A DNA stretch of 64,000 nt from Dyadobacter bucti (lineage in GTDB: Bacteria > Bacteroidota > Bacteroidia > Cytophagales > Spirosomataceae): contig NZ_SWFP01000012.1 in the NCBI RefSeq assembly GCF_005869225.1, positions 104,206-168,205 on the forward strand, written 5' to 3'. Shown in pieces: positions 8,950 through 17,336 of the stretch. Below the pieces are notes generated by a model, which ran no database searches, had not been told where the DNA came from, and saw only the letters and a list, made by a program, of their open reading frames with translations. A program made the translations under genes and the position numbers. Within the stretch, counting starts at the first letter, position 1; each line of letters starts with the position of its first letter.

Positions 8950-9489
8950 ATGAAAACAAGTAAAAACAAAAAGAGCAATATCCTTAATGAAGCGGATGGT
9001 GAAAAATTGAAAGAACTATTTGTAGATGGTTTGAAAGATATTTACTGGGCAGAGCAGCACCTTGCCAAGGCACTGGTAAAAATGGCTAAAAACACCACCT
9101 CAGAAGAGCTAAAATCAGCCTTTGACCTACATACCGAGCAAACCAAACAACACGCCGCTACATTAGAGCAGGTATTCGAAATCGTTGACGAAAAGGCCAA
9201 AGCCAAGAAATGTGCAGCGATGGAAGGCCTCATTGAAGAAGCAGAAGAAATCATCGAAAGTACAGACAAAGGCACGATGGTACGTGACTGTGGTTTGATC
9301 ATGGCCGCCCAGAAAGTAGAGCATTATGAGATTGCATCATATGGGACCCTGAGAAATATTGTCCGCACTTTGGGTTACTCGGAAGCTGCCGACCTTTTGC
9401 AACAAACCTTGGATCAGGAAGGTGAAACCGATCATATTTTGACCGGCTTGGCCGAAACCTATGTTAATGAACAGGCTAGCGCTGAGTAA
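8950..9489 (+). CDS. DUF892 ferritin-like stress protein (YciE/YciF type), paralogue 1
   Basis: A 179-residue all-helical ferritin-like protein of the DUF892 family. It carries the diagnostic LKDIYWAEQHLAKAL helix near residue 32 and the regularly spaced Glu/His residues of a di-iron-type four-helix bundle (EEIIESTDKG, AAQKVEHYEI, DQEGETDH). It is about 80% alike to the proteins at 22543 and 28307 by eye. Family members are general-stress or osmotic/desiccation proteins whose chemistry is poorly defined. A weak promoter box lies 46 nt upstream. Confidence 0.88.
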   Translation: MKTSKNKKSNILNEADGEKLKELFVDGLKDIYWAEQHLAKALVKMAKNTTSEELKSAFDLHTEQTKQHAATLEQVFEIVDEKAKAKKCAAMEGLIEEAEEIIESTDKGTMVRDCGLIMAAQKVEHYEIASYGTLRNIVRTLGYSEAADLLQQTLDQEGETDHILTGLAETYVNEQASAE

Positions 9490-9504
9490 TAATAAGAGAT
9501 TTTG

Positions 9505-9535
9505 CAGGTGTTGATTCTTTATGGATCAGCACCTG
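9505..9535 (+). terminator. Stem-loop after the first DUF892 gene
   Basis: CAGGTGTTGAT (9505-9515) pairs with ATCAGCACCTG (9525-9535), giving 11 pairs with one G-T. No T-run follows, so this may be a weak terminator or a 3'-end stabiliser. The rest of 9490-9824 shows no gene. Confidence 0.45.
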
Positions 9536-9824
9536 TGTAATCAATTCACGTATATAGACCAGCGTGAATAGACCGTTTCAATAATAACCGGGTTGGCCTA
9601 CCTGAGGCTTATGTTACAATTTCTGCACACGACAGGGTCTAATTTCTCAGGCAGATTGATAAACTTGAAAAGGTGCCTGGCCACTCTATCCATTTGTAAT
9701 GGATGATTTTTTTCACGGCTGGGCGCGGCAAAATTCATATCTAGTCCATTGAATAACGATTGTTGGATCTAGTATGGCTTATGCGGAGGATTAACAGGGT
9801 GGTTCAAGATCAAGATATTGACAC

Positions 9825-9838
9825 TGGCACATTTTTAG
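9825..9838 (+). promoter_or_regulatory. GGCAY box upstream of YtxH gene 1
   Basis: TGGCACATTTTTAG, with its first base 46 nt before the ATG at 9871. It is a member of the shared motif family described in the findings. Its fixed distance also argues that the gene starts at 9871 and not upstream. Confidence 0.6.
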
Positions 9839-9870
9839 TTCATCGTACTGCTCAACAAAAAACATATAAG

Positions 9871-10233
9871 ATGAGCTGGAAAAATAATTATGAGGAAAGG
9901 GATGATTCTAACGGAGGCTTTGTGCTTGGACTTTTCGTTGGCGCTACCATAGGTGCATTGGCTGCAATTCTATTTGCGCCCAAAGCAGGCCAAGAAACCC
10001 GTCAACAGCTGAAAGATTTGGCAAACCAGCAAAAAGACAAACTGCGAAACCAGTGGGAAGACACTAAGATTAATGCAGCCATAGCGGTTGATCAGGCAAA
10101 AGAAAAACTCAACACAGTTGCTGACCAAACCAAAGAGGCAGTGGATACGTATGCCGATAAAGCCAAAGGAACGGTTGACCACCTGGCCGACGGTACCAAA
10201 GCGACGGTGGACAAATTTCAAAAGCGTTATTAA
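9871..10233 (+). CDS. YtxH-domain membrane-anchored stress protein, paralogue 1
   Basis: A 120-residue protein with a short polar N-terminus, one transmembrane helix (residues 15-34, GLFVGATIGALAAILFAPKA) and a long Ala/Lys/Asp-rich helical tail with heptad-like repeats, typical of YtxH/LEA-like proteins. The ATG at 9871 is chosen over an upstream TTG at 9760 because the paralogue at 19967 starts at the equivalent residue and the promoter box lies 46 nt upstream. The stop overlaps the next ATG (TAATG), indicating translational coupling to the DUF2382 gene. Confidence 0.82.
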   Translation: MSWKNNYEERDDSNGGFVLGLFVGATIGALAAILFAPKAGQETRQQLKDLANQQKDKLRNQWEDTKINAAIAVDQAKEKLNTVADQTKEAVDTYADKAKGTVDHLADGTKATVDKFQKRY

Positions 10234-10664
10234 TGTCAAGCCCCAGGCAGCAACCGGCAGATGCTGGTATGGATTCGTCTACCATTGAAGCCCAAACAAT
10301 GCTTGTGATGGAAGAAAAACTGGTCGTCACCACTGAAAATGTTGAAACAGGCCGCATCCTGGTTTCTAAACAGGTTTTTCAGCAGGAGGCAACCTTTACT
10401 GGTGAAATCACGAGCGAGGAATTGATAGTGGAGAGGAAAGAGATCAACGAGTATGTACAGACGGCCCCGGCCGCTGTCCGCCAAGAAGGGGACGTAACCA
10501 TTGTCTCGGTTGTAAAGGAGGTATTGGTTGTCGAAAAACGCCTGATGCTTGTAGAAGAGATGCATATCACAAGGCGTCATCACCACGATCAAAAGACCTT
10601 TACCGAAACGCTGCGAAAGGAAGAAGTAACCATTTCAAGAAGCGGTCCTGGCATAGATATTTGA
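10233..10664 (+). CDS. DUF2382 (YsnF/AvaK-like) protein, single domain, paralogue 1
   Basis: A 143-residue protein consisting mainly of a DUF2382 domain: charged beta-strand repeats with the family pattern V-EE-L-V-T--VETG (around residues 25-45) and a C-terminal segment ending KEEVTISRSGPGIDI. DUF2382 proteins are general-stress proteins found in desiccation- and radiation-tolerant bacteria, with no known biochemistry. It overlaps the YtxH stop by one base. The paralogue is at 20334. Confidence 0.82.
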   Translation: MSSPRQQPADAGMDSSTIEAQTMLVMEEKLVVTTENVETGRILVSKQVFQQEATFTGEITSEELIVERKEINEYVQTAPAAVRQEGDVTIVSVVKEVLVVEKRLMLVEEMHITRRHHHDQKTFTETLRKEEVTISRSGPGIDI

Positions 10665-10710
10665 TAGCCGGTCGTAATTCAACAAACTAAAACCTTTTAA
10701 ATCAATAATC

Positions 10711-11592
10711 ATGGCCAATACAGTAGTTGGAATTTTCGAAAACACGAATGATGCGCAAGAGGCTCAAAGTTATTTACTAGCTAATGGGTTCTCAGCCAGC
10801 GACGTGGATATTACAACGTCATCATATAATTCGGATGCGACAGTATCAACTGTTAATAAAGATGATGAAGATTTTGGTGACCGCATCGGAAACTTCTTCA
10901 AAGACCTCTTTGATGGGGATGAAGATGAAACACGGCGTTATTCTGAGGCAGGACGACGGGGCACAATTGTGACGGTGCACGCGGCCGATGCTGAGTTGGC
11001 AGAAACTGCGGCGGATATCCTGGACCAGTATGGCGCAGTGGACGTCAACGAAACCGCTGGCAGTTACAGTGCAAGCCAAGGGCTTGGCAGCTCGGTAACG
11101 GATGCTACGGTAGGTACATACAATGATACTTCCATTGATCCTTATACCAATAAGGCAATTGATATTGATTCAGATCAGTCGTTTGTTTCGGATGCTCAGA
11201 CAGATTCGCTGCCAGTGATTAAGGAAGAATTGCAGGTTGGAAAGCGTGAGGTCGAAACAGGCGGTGTACGCCTTAAAAGCCGGATTATTGAGCGCCCTGT
11301 TCAGGAAAGCATCCGTCTTCGCCAGGAGCAGGTCAATGTTAATAGGACACCTGTTGACAGGGTTGCATCCGAGTCAGATTTCAATACTTTCCAAGAAGGG
11401 ACTATTGAAATGAAAGAATATGCAGAAGTCCCTGTTGTAAATAAAGAAGCGCGAATAGTTGAAGAGGTAAGTTTAAGCAAAACCGTAGATGAGCGCGAAG
11501 AGACGATCAACGAAACCTTGCGCAATACCGAGGTCGAAGTTGAAAACCTCACAGATGAAGAAAAGCTTAGAAGATCAGGTTTGGATCTTTAA
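10711..11592 (+). CDS. General-stress protein: GSP-17M/YflT-like domain plus DUF2382, paralogue 1
   Basis: A 293-residue protein. Residues 1-115 form a YflT/GSP-17M-type ferredoxin-like domain (MANTVVGIFENTNDAQEAQS at the N-terminus, then GRRGTIVTVHA). A low-complexity acidic linker follows, then a DUF2382 domain (residues 165-285; VETGGVRLKSRIIERPVQES, RTPVDRV, LRNTEVEVENLTDEEKLRRS). It follows the single-domain DUF2382 gene by 46 nt in the same operon. An intrinsic terminator ends the operon. The paralogue is at 20803. Confidence 0.85.
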   Translation: MANTVVGIFENTNDAQEAQSYLLANGFSASDVDITTSSYNSDATVSTVNKDDEDFGDRIGNFFKDLFDGDEDETRRYSEAGRRGTIVTVHAADAELAETAADILDQYGAVDVNETAGSYSASQGLGSSVTDATVGTYNDTSIDPYTNKAIDIDSDQSFVSDAQTDSLPVIKEELQVGKREVETGGVRLKSRIIERPVQESIRLRQEQVNVNRTPVDRVASESDFNTFQEGTIEMKEYAEVPVVNKEARIVEEVSLSKTVDEREETINETLRNTEVEVENLTDEEKLRRSGLDL

Positions 11593-11614
11593 TAGACACA
11601 ATCAGCAAGATTAA

Positions 11615-11643
11615 AAGGCGCCATTACTGGTGCCTTTTTTTTA
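11615..11643 (+). terminator. Intrinsic terminator of stress block 1
   Basis: AGGCGCC ... GGTGCCT hairpin followed by a run of about nine T residues. It is placed 23 nt after the GSP-DUF2382 stop and before a convergent gene. Confidence 0.8.
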
Positions 11644-11658
11644 TTCACCTGATCTTAG

Positions 11659-12129
11659 TTACAAGTTATGCCGGGATAACAGGGCCTTCAAATCCAGGAC
11701 CGTTTGTTCTTCCTCATTAACAATATCCTGAATCATTCCTTGCGCCTGTTCGTACTGCAATGCGCTGGCAAGCATAAGCATCCCTGAATAAGCCCCGATT
11801 TGATAATTAGCGGCTTTAATAACTGCCAAAATAAATGAGATGTCACATGAGTTGTCGTCATCTGTAAAGAATGTGCACGCGTCTTTAAGATCTGATATCA
11901 GGCCGGTGAGTGCTGCACTTTCTTTATCTTCCGCAGGCTCATTAATAGAAACGAATATTTGCCTCAAACGGTTGACATGCTCCTGGGTATAAGCCCGCTC
12001 ATTCTTTAAAGCGCTTCCTAATTCAGGCAGGCAAGTTGACCTGCCGAGCTGGCCTAACATGGACACCCATGCATTTTCAAACCAGTGCATCTGGCGTAGT
12101 TCGGAGGTAAATAACTCGTGGGTTGTCAT
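11659..12129 (-). CDS. Divergent DUF892-type ferritin-like protein
   Basis: A 156-residue helical protein opening with the DUF892 signature in altered form (LFTSELRQMHWFENAW). It has a Cys-containing middle and the late helix AVIKAANYQIGAYSGML. It lacks several of the Glu residues seen in the three close paralogues, so the metal site may differ. It lies convergent to stress block 1. A GGCAY box sits 49 nt upstream of its ATG. Confidence 0.75.
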   Translation of the reverse strand: MTTHELFTSELRQMHWFENAWVSMLGQLGRSTCLPELGSALKNERAYTQEHVNRLRQIFVSINEPAEDKESAALTGLISDLKDACTFFTDDDNSCDISFILAVIKAANYQIGAYSGMLMLASALQYEQAQGMIQDIVNEEEQTVLDLKALLSRHNL

Positions 12130-12164
12130 AGATTGTTGAGATTGAGCTTCGGGGCACGTTTGGT

Positions 12165-12178
12165 TTAAAACTATGCCA
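12165..12178 (-). promoter_or_regulatory. GGCAY box upstream of the divergent DUF892-type gene
   Basis: On the minus strand this reads TGGCATAGTTTTAA, with its first base 49 nt before the start codon at 12129. Confidence 0.55.
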
Positions 12179-12472
12179 GTTAACAGGCCATTATGGTTTC
12201 AATTCAGCTTATTGAAGAATGGCCACATCCGGGTTATTTTCAGTCAAATCAAAGGATCGGATAAATGCAAGCCGCCCTTTGGTCTACTGTATCCTGGTGC
12301 CCCATTAACGGCAAGGCTGTCCCCATATTTGCAATTGATGCAGGGCCGCTTTTTGAAAACAGGTACCATAGCATGTTATTGGCAATTAATAATTAAGACC
12401 TTGCATGGCATGGATGTTTCTTAGTATGCCCCAGGCAAGCTACAAGACTTGTGCTTAGCCAAGCACCAAACT
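12179..12472. other. Intergenic stretch, no convincing gene
   Basis: An open frame at 12173-12424 (+) overlaps the promoter box of the minus-strand gene and has an unlikely composition, so I see no supported gene here. Confidence 0.4.
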
Positions 12473-12486
12473 CGGCACATCGCCTA
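12473..12486 (+). promoter_or_regulatory. Weak GGCAY box upstream of a small membrane protein gene
   Basis: CGGCACATCGCCTA, 54 nt before the ATG at 12527. The GGCAC half matches the island's motif, but the T-rich half is poor. Confidence 0.35.
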
Positions 12487-12526
12487 TCTTTTCAACATCT
12501 ATTTTTCACTGACAAACTAAAATCAA

Positions 12527-12752
12527 ATGGAAACCAACATTTTATCTGATCAACACAGCTACGGGCAACGGGGCAGAAGTGAAAGCCCGTCAAGCGGCAG
12601 ATGATGCGGCATCGGCGGCTTCGAAAGCCGCAATCTTTACATTCTTAGGGCTATTGATCGGTGTCGCTGCTGCTGGTTTTGGCGCTAAAAAAGGAACCGA
12701 TTCAAAGGATGACTACAACAGGTATGACCGTCCCGTGCACTCGGCCGTCTAA
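12527..12752 (+). pseudogene. Small one-helix membrane protein, apparently frameshifted
   Basis: The ATG at 12527 opens a frame (METNILSDQHSYG) that stops after 25 codons. The +1 frame then reads a coherent small membrane protein through to TAA at 12752: EVKARQAADDAASAASKAA, a hydrophobic helix (IFTFLGLLIGVAAAGFGA), then a charged tail ending HSAV. Two explanations are possible: a one-base frameshift near 12570, or translation from GTG at 12579 (57 aa). The helix followed by GAKKGT resembles other small stress membrane proteins. No family is assigned. Confidence 0.45.
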
Positions 12753-12788
12753 TAGATTACATACTAAGCAGAATGAGATAGTCATTTC

Positions 12789-12804
12789 AGGCACACACTT
12801 TTAA
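12789..12804 (+). promoter_or_regulatory. GGCAY box upstream of the OmpA-like gene
   Basis: AGGCACACACTTTTAA, with its first base 45 nt before the ATG at 12834. Confidence 0.55.
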
Positions 12805-12833
12805 TTAACCTATAACTAAACTTTAAATCAACT

Positions 12834-13445
12834 ATGGCAGAATTAGATGTCCAACCAAAACAAAGCCGTCCCTGGTGGATATGGCTTCTACTTGCACTTA
12901 TCGTTATTGGTCTGATTGCGCTTCTGCGCGGCTGCAACAAAGATGATAATTCGGTTACAGGTTCAACCGATAGTACTGCTGATGTAAAAGCAGTTACCCT
13001 GCCCGAGTGGGACAATGTCAATTTTAATGCATCCGAAGCGCACTATGAGGAAATTACCGATACATCCATTGCCGTGAAAGGCGATGACAACTACACGATC
13101 TACGGATTGGGCGAGAATATCCTTTTTGCTAGCGGTGAAAATCAGGTTCAGCAGAGCGCCGAAAAGCAGTTAAAACAAATAAGCGCTTCACTTGAAAAGC
13201 GTTTCAAAGGTGTTGCGCTGGCCGTTTATGGTAACACGGATTCGACGGGCTCAGCTGGGCTCAATAAAGAACTGGGTAAAGAGCGTGCCGAATCAGTAAA
13301 ACAATGGCTGGTAAAGAACGCAGGCTTTTCTGCTGACATGATTACAGTTATGTCCAAGGGCGAAACTGATCCGGTAGCTACTAACCAAACGGCTTCTGGA
13401 AGGCATATGAACCGCAGAGTTGAAATTGTCGCCAAAGCGAAGTAA
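12834..13445 (+). CDS. OmpA-family (peptidoglycan-binding) membrane protein
   Basis: A 203-residue protein. It has an N-terminal anchor (residues 14-32, WWIWLLLALIVIGLIALL, followed by a Cys), an acidic linker, and a C-terminal OmpA/MotB domain (residues 95-203) with the typical ALAVYGNTDSTGS segment and the ending GRHMNRRVEIV that bind meso-diaminopimelate in this family. It probably tethers envelope to peptidoglycan during stress. A promoter box is upstream, and the PRC-barrel gene follows after 36 nt. Confidence 0.85.
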   Translation: MAELDVQPKQSRPWWIWLLLALIVIGLIALLRGCNKDDNSVTGSTDSTADVKAVTLPEWDNVNFNASEAHYEEITDTSIAVKGDDNYTIYGLGENILFASGENQVQQSAEKQLKQISASLEKRFKGVALAVYGNTDSTGSAGLNKELGKERAESVKQWLVKNAGFSADMITVMSKGETDPVATNQTASGRHMNRRVEIVAKAK

Positions 13446-13481
13446 GTGTTCAGCAAATGATTATTATTTAAAACAAAGATT

Positions 13482-14402
13482 ATGGCAAATTCAAATGATA
13501 CTGACCGCATGCAAGAGCTTGGCGGCAGCGGTTACGAAATAGTCGATGGGCAGCCTAACATTAAAGGTTGGGATGTAAGGGATACAGCAGGGAACGAACT
13601 TGGAGAGGTTGATGAGCTGATCTTTGATACCCAAACCCAAAAAGTGCTGTATATTATTGTAGACCTTGATGATAACAACTTGGGATTGGATTCTAAAAAA
13701 GTGCTGGTCCCGATTGGACTAGCCACACTGGATGAGAAAGAAGATGAAGTAATTCTGAGCGAGCTGACCAGCCAAAAACTGGGTTCTTTGCCGGGTTATG
13801 AAAAAGGCATGATCACACCTGCAACTGAATCGCAGATCCGCAGTACATTCACAGGACTTGCAGCTGCGGCCGCCGCTGGGGCTGCTACTTATGAAAGCCA
13901 TCCGGAGGGATTTTACAAGCACGAACATTTTGATGACAAGCAGTTCTATGGTTCCAGGACTGCATCCAGTGACAAAAGCATTTCTGGAAGCAATCAAAGT
14001 ATTCCTATCATTGAAGAAGATATCAATATATCCAAAAGGCAGGTGCAGACCGGCGGGGTGCGGCTAACCAGCAGCATCAAGGAGCAAGCAGTTCAAGAGA
14101 ACGTGACCCTTAAAACCGAGCATGTCCATGTAGATCGCACGCCTGTTGACCGCCTGGTCACGCCTGGTGAGCTGGATACATTTAAGGAAGGGAGTGTTGA
14201 GCTGATCGAGCATGCAGAAGTGCCGGTCGTATCAAAAACTGCTATTGTAGTCGAAGAAATATCACTGACCAAAGATGTCACTGAACGTGAAGAAGTCATT
14301 AAAGACACTGTGCGCAGTACAGAAGTTGAAGTGGAAGAGCTTGCTTTACGAAAGGGCCAGCAACTTAAAACGGATGAAAATCCAGATGATAGCAGCATCT
14401 AG
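13482..14402 (+). CDS. PRC-barrel plus DUF2382 stress protein
   Basis: A 306-residue protein. Residues 20-110 form a PRC-barrel (IKGWDVRDTAGNELGEVDEL, then VLYIIVDLDDNNLG and VLVPIG). An Ala-rich linker follows, then a DUF2382 domain (residues 170-295; VQTGGVRLTSSIKEQAVQEN, RTPVDRLV, STEVEVEEL). This PRC-DUF2382 arrangement is common in stress-resistant bacteria. It probably forms an operon with the OmpA-like gene, and a strong terminator follows 9 nt after the stop. Confidence 0.87.
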   Translation: MANSNDTDRMQELGGSGYEIVDGQPNIKGWDVRDTAGNELGEVDELIFDTQTQKVLYIIVDLDDNNLGLDSKKVLVPIGLATLDEKEDEVILSELTSQKLGSLPGYEKGMITPATESQIRSTFTGLAAAAAAGAATYESHPEGFYKHEHFDDKQFYGSRTASSDKSISGSNQSIPIIEEDINISKRQVQTGGVRLTSSIKEQAVQENVTLKTEHVHVDRTPVDRLVTPGELDTFKEGSVELIEHAEVPVVSKTAIVVEEISLTKDVTEREEVIKDTVRSTEVEVEELALRKGQQLKTDENPDDSSI

Positions 14403-14411
14403 TCACAATAG

Positions 14412-14444
14412 AAAACTCCGATCTGCCTGGCAGTTCGGAGTTTT
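14412..14444 (+). terminator. Intrinsic terminator after the PRC-DUF2382 gene
   Basis: AAAACTCCGA (14412-14421) pairs perfectly with TCGGAGTTTT (14435-14444) across a 13-nt loop. The A/T symmetry makes it usable on both strands. Confidence 0.8.
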
Positions 14445-14558
14445 GATTAAATGGTACAGAAGTTACTTAATAGATGAAAGTGACACCAATTGAAAATAAC
14501 ATGCATACCTTTACCTTGAAATGAGCATCTTACGTGCCATGGATAATCAACTTTTTCT

Positions 14559-14953
14559 TTGGAGCAGCCTAAGCATGTTTACTTAATTGATGATGATCCT
14601 GATGACCGGTACCTGGTCTGTGAGGCCTTTACGTTGGTGCGTCCCCAAGACAATATTATTGAGGCCATCAACGGGCACCACTTCTTTGAGATTCTTGATG
14701 TTAACAAAGTTAGCGTCCCCTCGTTGATTATCCTTGATGTTAATATGCCAGGCATGAATGGCTTGGAAACTCTTAACGGATTAGATCGCTTATTTTGATT
14801 TCAAGCATTCCCGTTGTTATGTATTCAACCTCTGAGAGCCCCTCACTCATTGAGCAAGCATACCAGGCGGGCGCTTCTACTTTTATTGTCAAGCCTAATT
14901 CGTTTGAAGGCCTGCTTGAAATGTGGGGCGCGGTAACATCTAAATATCTTTAA
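14559..14953 (+). pseudogene. Single-domain response regulator with a frameshift
   Basis: The first frame (from TTG at 14559) gives the N-terminal half of a CheY-like receiver: YLIDDDPDDRYLV, then phosphoacceptor Asp in IILDVNMPGMNG. It stops at 14798. A second frame continues the same fold, with IPVVMYSTSE and the conserved Lys in FIVKPNSFEG, to TAA at 14953. One base appears to be missing near 14780-14790. There is no ATG in frame at the start; an out-of-frame ATG lies at 14539. This is either a recent pseudogene or a consensus error. Confidence 0.75.
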
Positions 14954-14977
14954 GTTATTGTCAGGCGTAAGTGGCAA

Positions 14978-15196
14978 TTAACGCTTGATATGAAGCTGAA
15001 CAGCACTGGTTTCAAAACGCTCAAGTATCCAATTGTACTCAGACGTAACACCGTAGCCTTTATCAGGGAGGTCCGTTTTTACTAACCGGCGGAGCGCTAT
15101 ATTAGCCAACCTCTTGTCACTGACATTTTCATAGTTCGCTAAATGCCCAGTACGGTAATGCGGTGTTGTGCAAAGCCGATGTTTGCAAAAAAGAAT
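14978..15196 (-). pseudogene. Possible remnant of a small gene
   Basis: This minus-strand frame of about 72 codons has a protein-like composition (LANIALRRLVKTDLPDKGYG, then YNWILERFETSAVQL) but no ATG, GTG or TTG at its beginning. It may be the 3' part of a lost gene or chance. Nothing else is seen in the 14954-15440 gap. Confidence 0.25.
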
Positions 15197-15440
15197 TTAG
15201 ATAGACAATGTGCCCGCAGAAGAAAATCAGATTACAACTATAGAAAACGTCTTCAACGTATTTAAGACCGGACTGGAACAAACTACTAAAGTGTCTTTGG
15301 TAAGGATTTGGTTTGAACGAAGTAACAAGGTATAAAAGCTTAGGTTGGAACACACAAAGTTGGTAACTTATTATATTTCAGTTCTATAAAATTCTAGACG
15401 AAATATTACATTTACTCTGTTAGCCTAAATAAGCACACAG

Positions 15441-16046
15441 ATGAAAACCGACATAGTCAAAAAGCGCGATCGCGACCGCACTAAGAGTAAAATTCTTAAG
15501 GCGGTCGGTGACGTGATGGAGCAACACGGAATTGCAAAAGTTGGCGTAAACCTCATTGCTCGTACCGCCGGAGTAAACAAGGTTCTTATCTACCGTTATT
15601 TTGAAAGTGTGGAGGGGCTGATGAAACAGTATGTAAAATCTAGAAATTACACATCGACAATCTGTGCGGACTACATCGACAGCATTCCCGCCCCCGGCCC
15701 CGATGAAAGAGGGAAAGCGTTAAATAGCTTAATGCACAAATTTATCAACGACCTACGTGAGAGCAAGGCCACCCGCGATTTGATTAGGTGGGAAATAGGT
15801 AACGGCAAATCGATGCTTTCTGATACCCAGAACCAGGTTGCAGAACGCATTATGAGTAAGATTGGGGATTTGCCCCGCTACAATGACACCAGTGCACTGG
15901 TCGCCTTTCTAACGGCCAGTATTTATTTTGTGACCATCTCGGCCGACTACCGGCAAAAAATGATTGACGTCGACTTGCATTCGGAAGACGGCTGGAAAAG
16001 GATCGAAAGATTGATCGAGCGAATTATTACAGACGTAAGAAGCTAA
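15441..16046 (+). CDS. TetR/AcrR-family transcriptional regulator
   Basis: A 201-residue protein. The N-terminal TetR helix-turn-helix (residues 12-60) includes SKILKAVGDVMEQHGIAKVG and the recognition segment GVNKVLIYRYFESVEGL. The C-terminal helical domain would bind an unknown ligand. No obvious target gene is divergent from it. The ~490-nt upstream gap is otherwise empty. It ends about 345 nt before a resolvase fragment, and that gap shows no gene. Confidence 0.85.
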   Translation: MKTDIVKKRDRDRTKSKILKAVGDVMEQHGIAKVGVNLIARTAGVNKVLIYRYFESVEGLMKQYVKSRNYTSTICADYIDSIPAPGPDERGKALNSLMHKFINDLRESKATRDLIRWEIGNGKSMLSDTQNQVAERIMSKIGDLPRYNDTSALVAFLTASIYFVTISADYRQKMIDVDLHSEDGWKRIERLIERIITDVRS

Positions 16047-16391
16047 TAACAAATCGCTTTAAAAGAGTCTTTCTCAGGTTTAACTGTGAAGGTTTGATTT
16101 GAACATTCAGTGGGATTTTCTTGGCTAACTATAAGAAAAAAACTTCTCTGCTCTTACAGGTACATTTTTCTCCAGATTTTGTATTGGCCAGCAGTAAACT
16201 AGGGTCCGTATTTCTTTCGCCCATTTGTCATTAACAGGCGTATGCAAAAACGGTCGTATTTCTGTACTCTTCCGACTTTGTTGGAAGTGTTCATTTTTAT
16301 GCCAAAAACAGCCTAACGAGAGTTCATTTTAGTGGTACATGAAATCTAATTACAGTATATTGCAACCACAGGGGTTAAAATGTAATTTGAG

Positions 16392-16544
16392 ATGATTTTT
16401 GGCTACGTAAGAGTTTCGAAGAATGAGCAAAATCAGGACTTACAATTTGATGCACTAAAAAAGGCCGGGTGCGAGAAGATTTTTCATGAGAAAGTATCTG
16501 AAGGTAAAAATTCCCGCGCACCAGTGCAGGGTATCTCTTTATAA
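16392..16544 (+). pseudogene. Truncated serine recombinase (resolvase) fragment
   Basis: The first ~45 codons of a Tn3-type resolvase: MIFGYVRVSKNEQNQDLQFD, then ALKKAGCEKIFHEKVSEGKN, with catalytic Ser9. Homology ends around 16527, the frame closes at TAA 16544, and the catalytic core and DNA-binding domain are missing. It is similar to, but distinct from, the intact resolvase at 63160. It marks a past transposon or integration event. The sequence from 16545 to 16790 is not recognisable; a minus-strand frame there reads antisense through the fragment. Confidence 0.75.
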
Positions 16545-16793
16545 GGGAGTCCAGATGCTCCAATTGTATAGGCCTTAGCTTTGTCAGGCACAACTCGATG
16601 ATCTTAACCGCATCCGAGCCCAGGTCAGGGCTTATATTTTCGATCATAATTAACGTCGAGGGGGTTGGTTTACGGTACGGGCCCGACGTTCTGCTAAACG
16701 AGTCACGACAGGCGCTTGATATTAAGGTACCAAAATTTCTTGTAAGTTTCAGAGTCACATTAAAATGACCCGCGCGAGGCGAATTGAATTGTA

Positions 16794-16807
16794 TGGTATA
16801 ATTATTG
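16794..16807 (+). promoter_or_regulatory. Variant GGCAY box (TGGTAT) upstream of DUF2892 gene 1
   Basis: TGGTATAATTATTG, 46 nt before the ATG at 16840. The paralogous gene at 37489 has TGGTATGGTTATTG 45 nt before its ATG, which supports a real, gene-specific variant. Confidence 0.5.
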
Positions 16808-16839
16808 TTGCCTGGGCAACGGACTTACTACACAATATT

Positions 16840-17100
16840 ATGCAAAGCACAACTGAAAAGATCAAAGAAGAGGCCCAGGCGGCCGCACAGACTGTGAAGG
16901 ACAATCAAAATGTTGGAATGACCGAGCGCATTATCTCCGGTATCGCAGCGGTAGCAATTGGCGCTTATGCGGTGAAGAAAAAGGATTCGCTGCTCGGAAA
17001 AGGACTCACGGCTGTAAGTGGCTTTTTGCTTACCAGGGCGACGACCGGCTTCTGCCCGTTAAATAAGGCGATCGGTCGGAATAGTCTGCTAGTGGGTTGA
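16840..17100 (+). CDS. DUF2892-type small membrane protein, paralogue 1
   Basis: An 86-residue protein with a charged N-terminal helix (TTEKIKEEAQAAAQTV), then MTERIISGIAAVAIGAYAVK (first membrane segment) and LTAVSGFLLTRATTGFCP (second). The GxxxG-rich GFCPLNKAIGRNS ending is typical of the DUF2892/YgaP-TM family. The ATG at 16840 is preferred over 16765 because the paralogue at 37489 starts at the equivalent residue and the promoter box fits. Function is unknown. Confidence 0.8.
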   Translation: MQSTTEKIKEEAQAAAQTVKDNQNVGMTERIISGIAAVAIGAYAVKKKDSLLGKGLTAVSGFLLTRATTGFCPLNKAIGRNSLLVG

Positions 17101-17336
17101 CCGGTAGGAAGGCGCATCCAAAATCCCTAACCATCAATTCAGAGGACTTGCTTTCATATTTTTCCAGCGTAGCCTGCCCCTGAGAGAAACAACGCAAAGT
17201 GCACCTGACAGTCTGAACGTCAATCACGCGGCCCGCTCCATTCGCTGCGCTCCCGTGTGGGTGTTGCCTTTTCAGACTTTGCCGGGTGCTGAAGGGCATT
17301 GTTCTCCAACGGTGGAGGCGACAAACAGCAAAAAAC

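Noticed and set aside
10649..10664. GGCAY-like box before the GSP-DUF2382 genes (also at 20744)
   Set aside because: Both lie inside the coding end of the upstream DUF2382 genes (PGIDI/PGTDI codons) and at 59-62 nt, outside the usual spacing, so they are probably coincidental.
12173..12424. Open plus-strand frame of 83 codons
   Set aside because: It covers the promoter box of the minus-strand DUF892-type gene and has no recognisable feature.
16660..16700. GGTTTACGGTACGGG-like words resembling a 23S rRNA antisense segment
   Set aside because: Only about 14 bases match by memory and the flanks do not fit rRNA, so it is probably chance.
16375..16758. Open minus-strand frame of 127 codons
   Set aside because: It reads antisense through the resolvase fragment and has no family-like pattern or start context.
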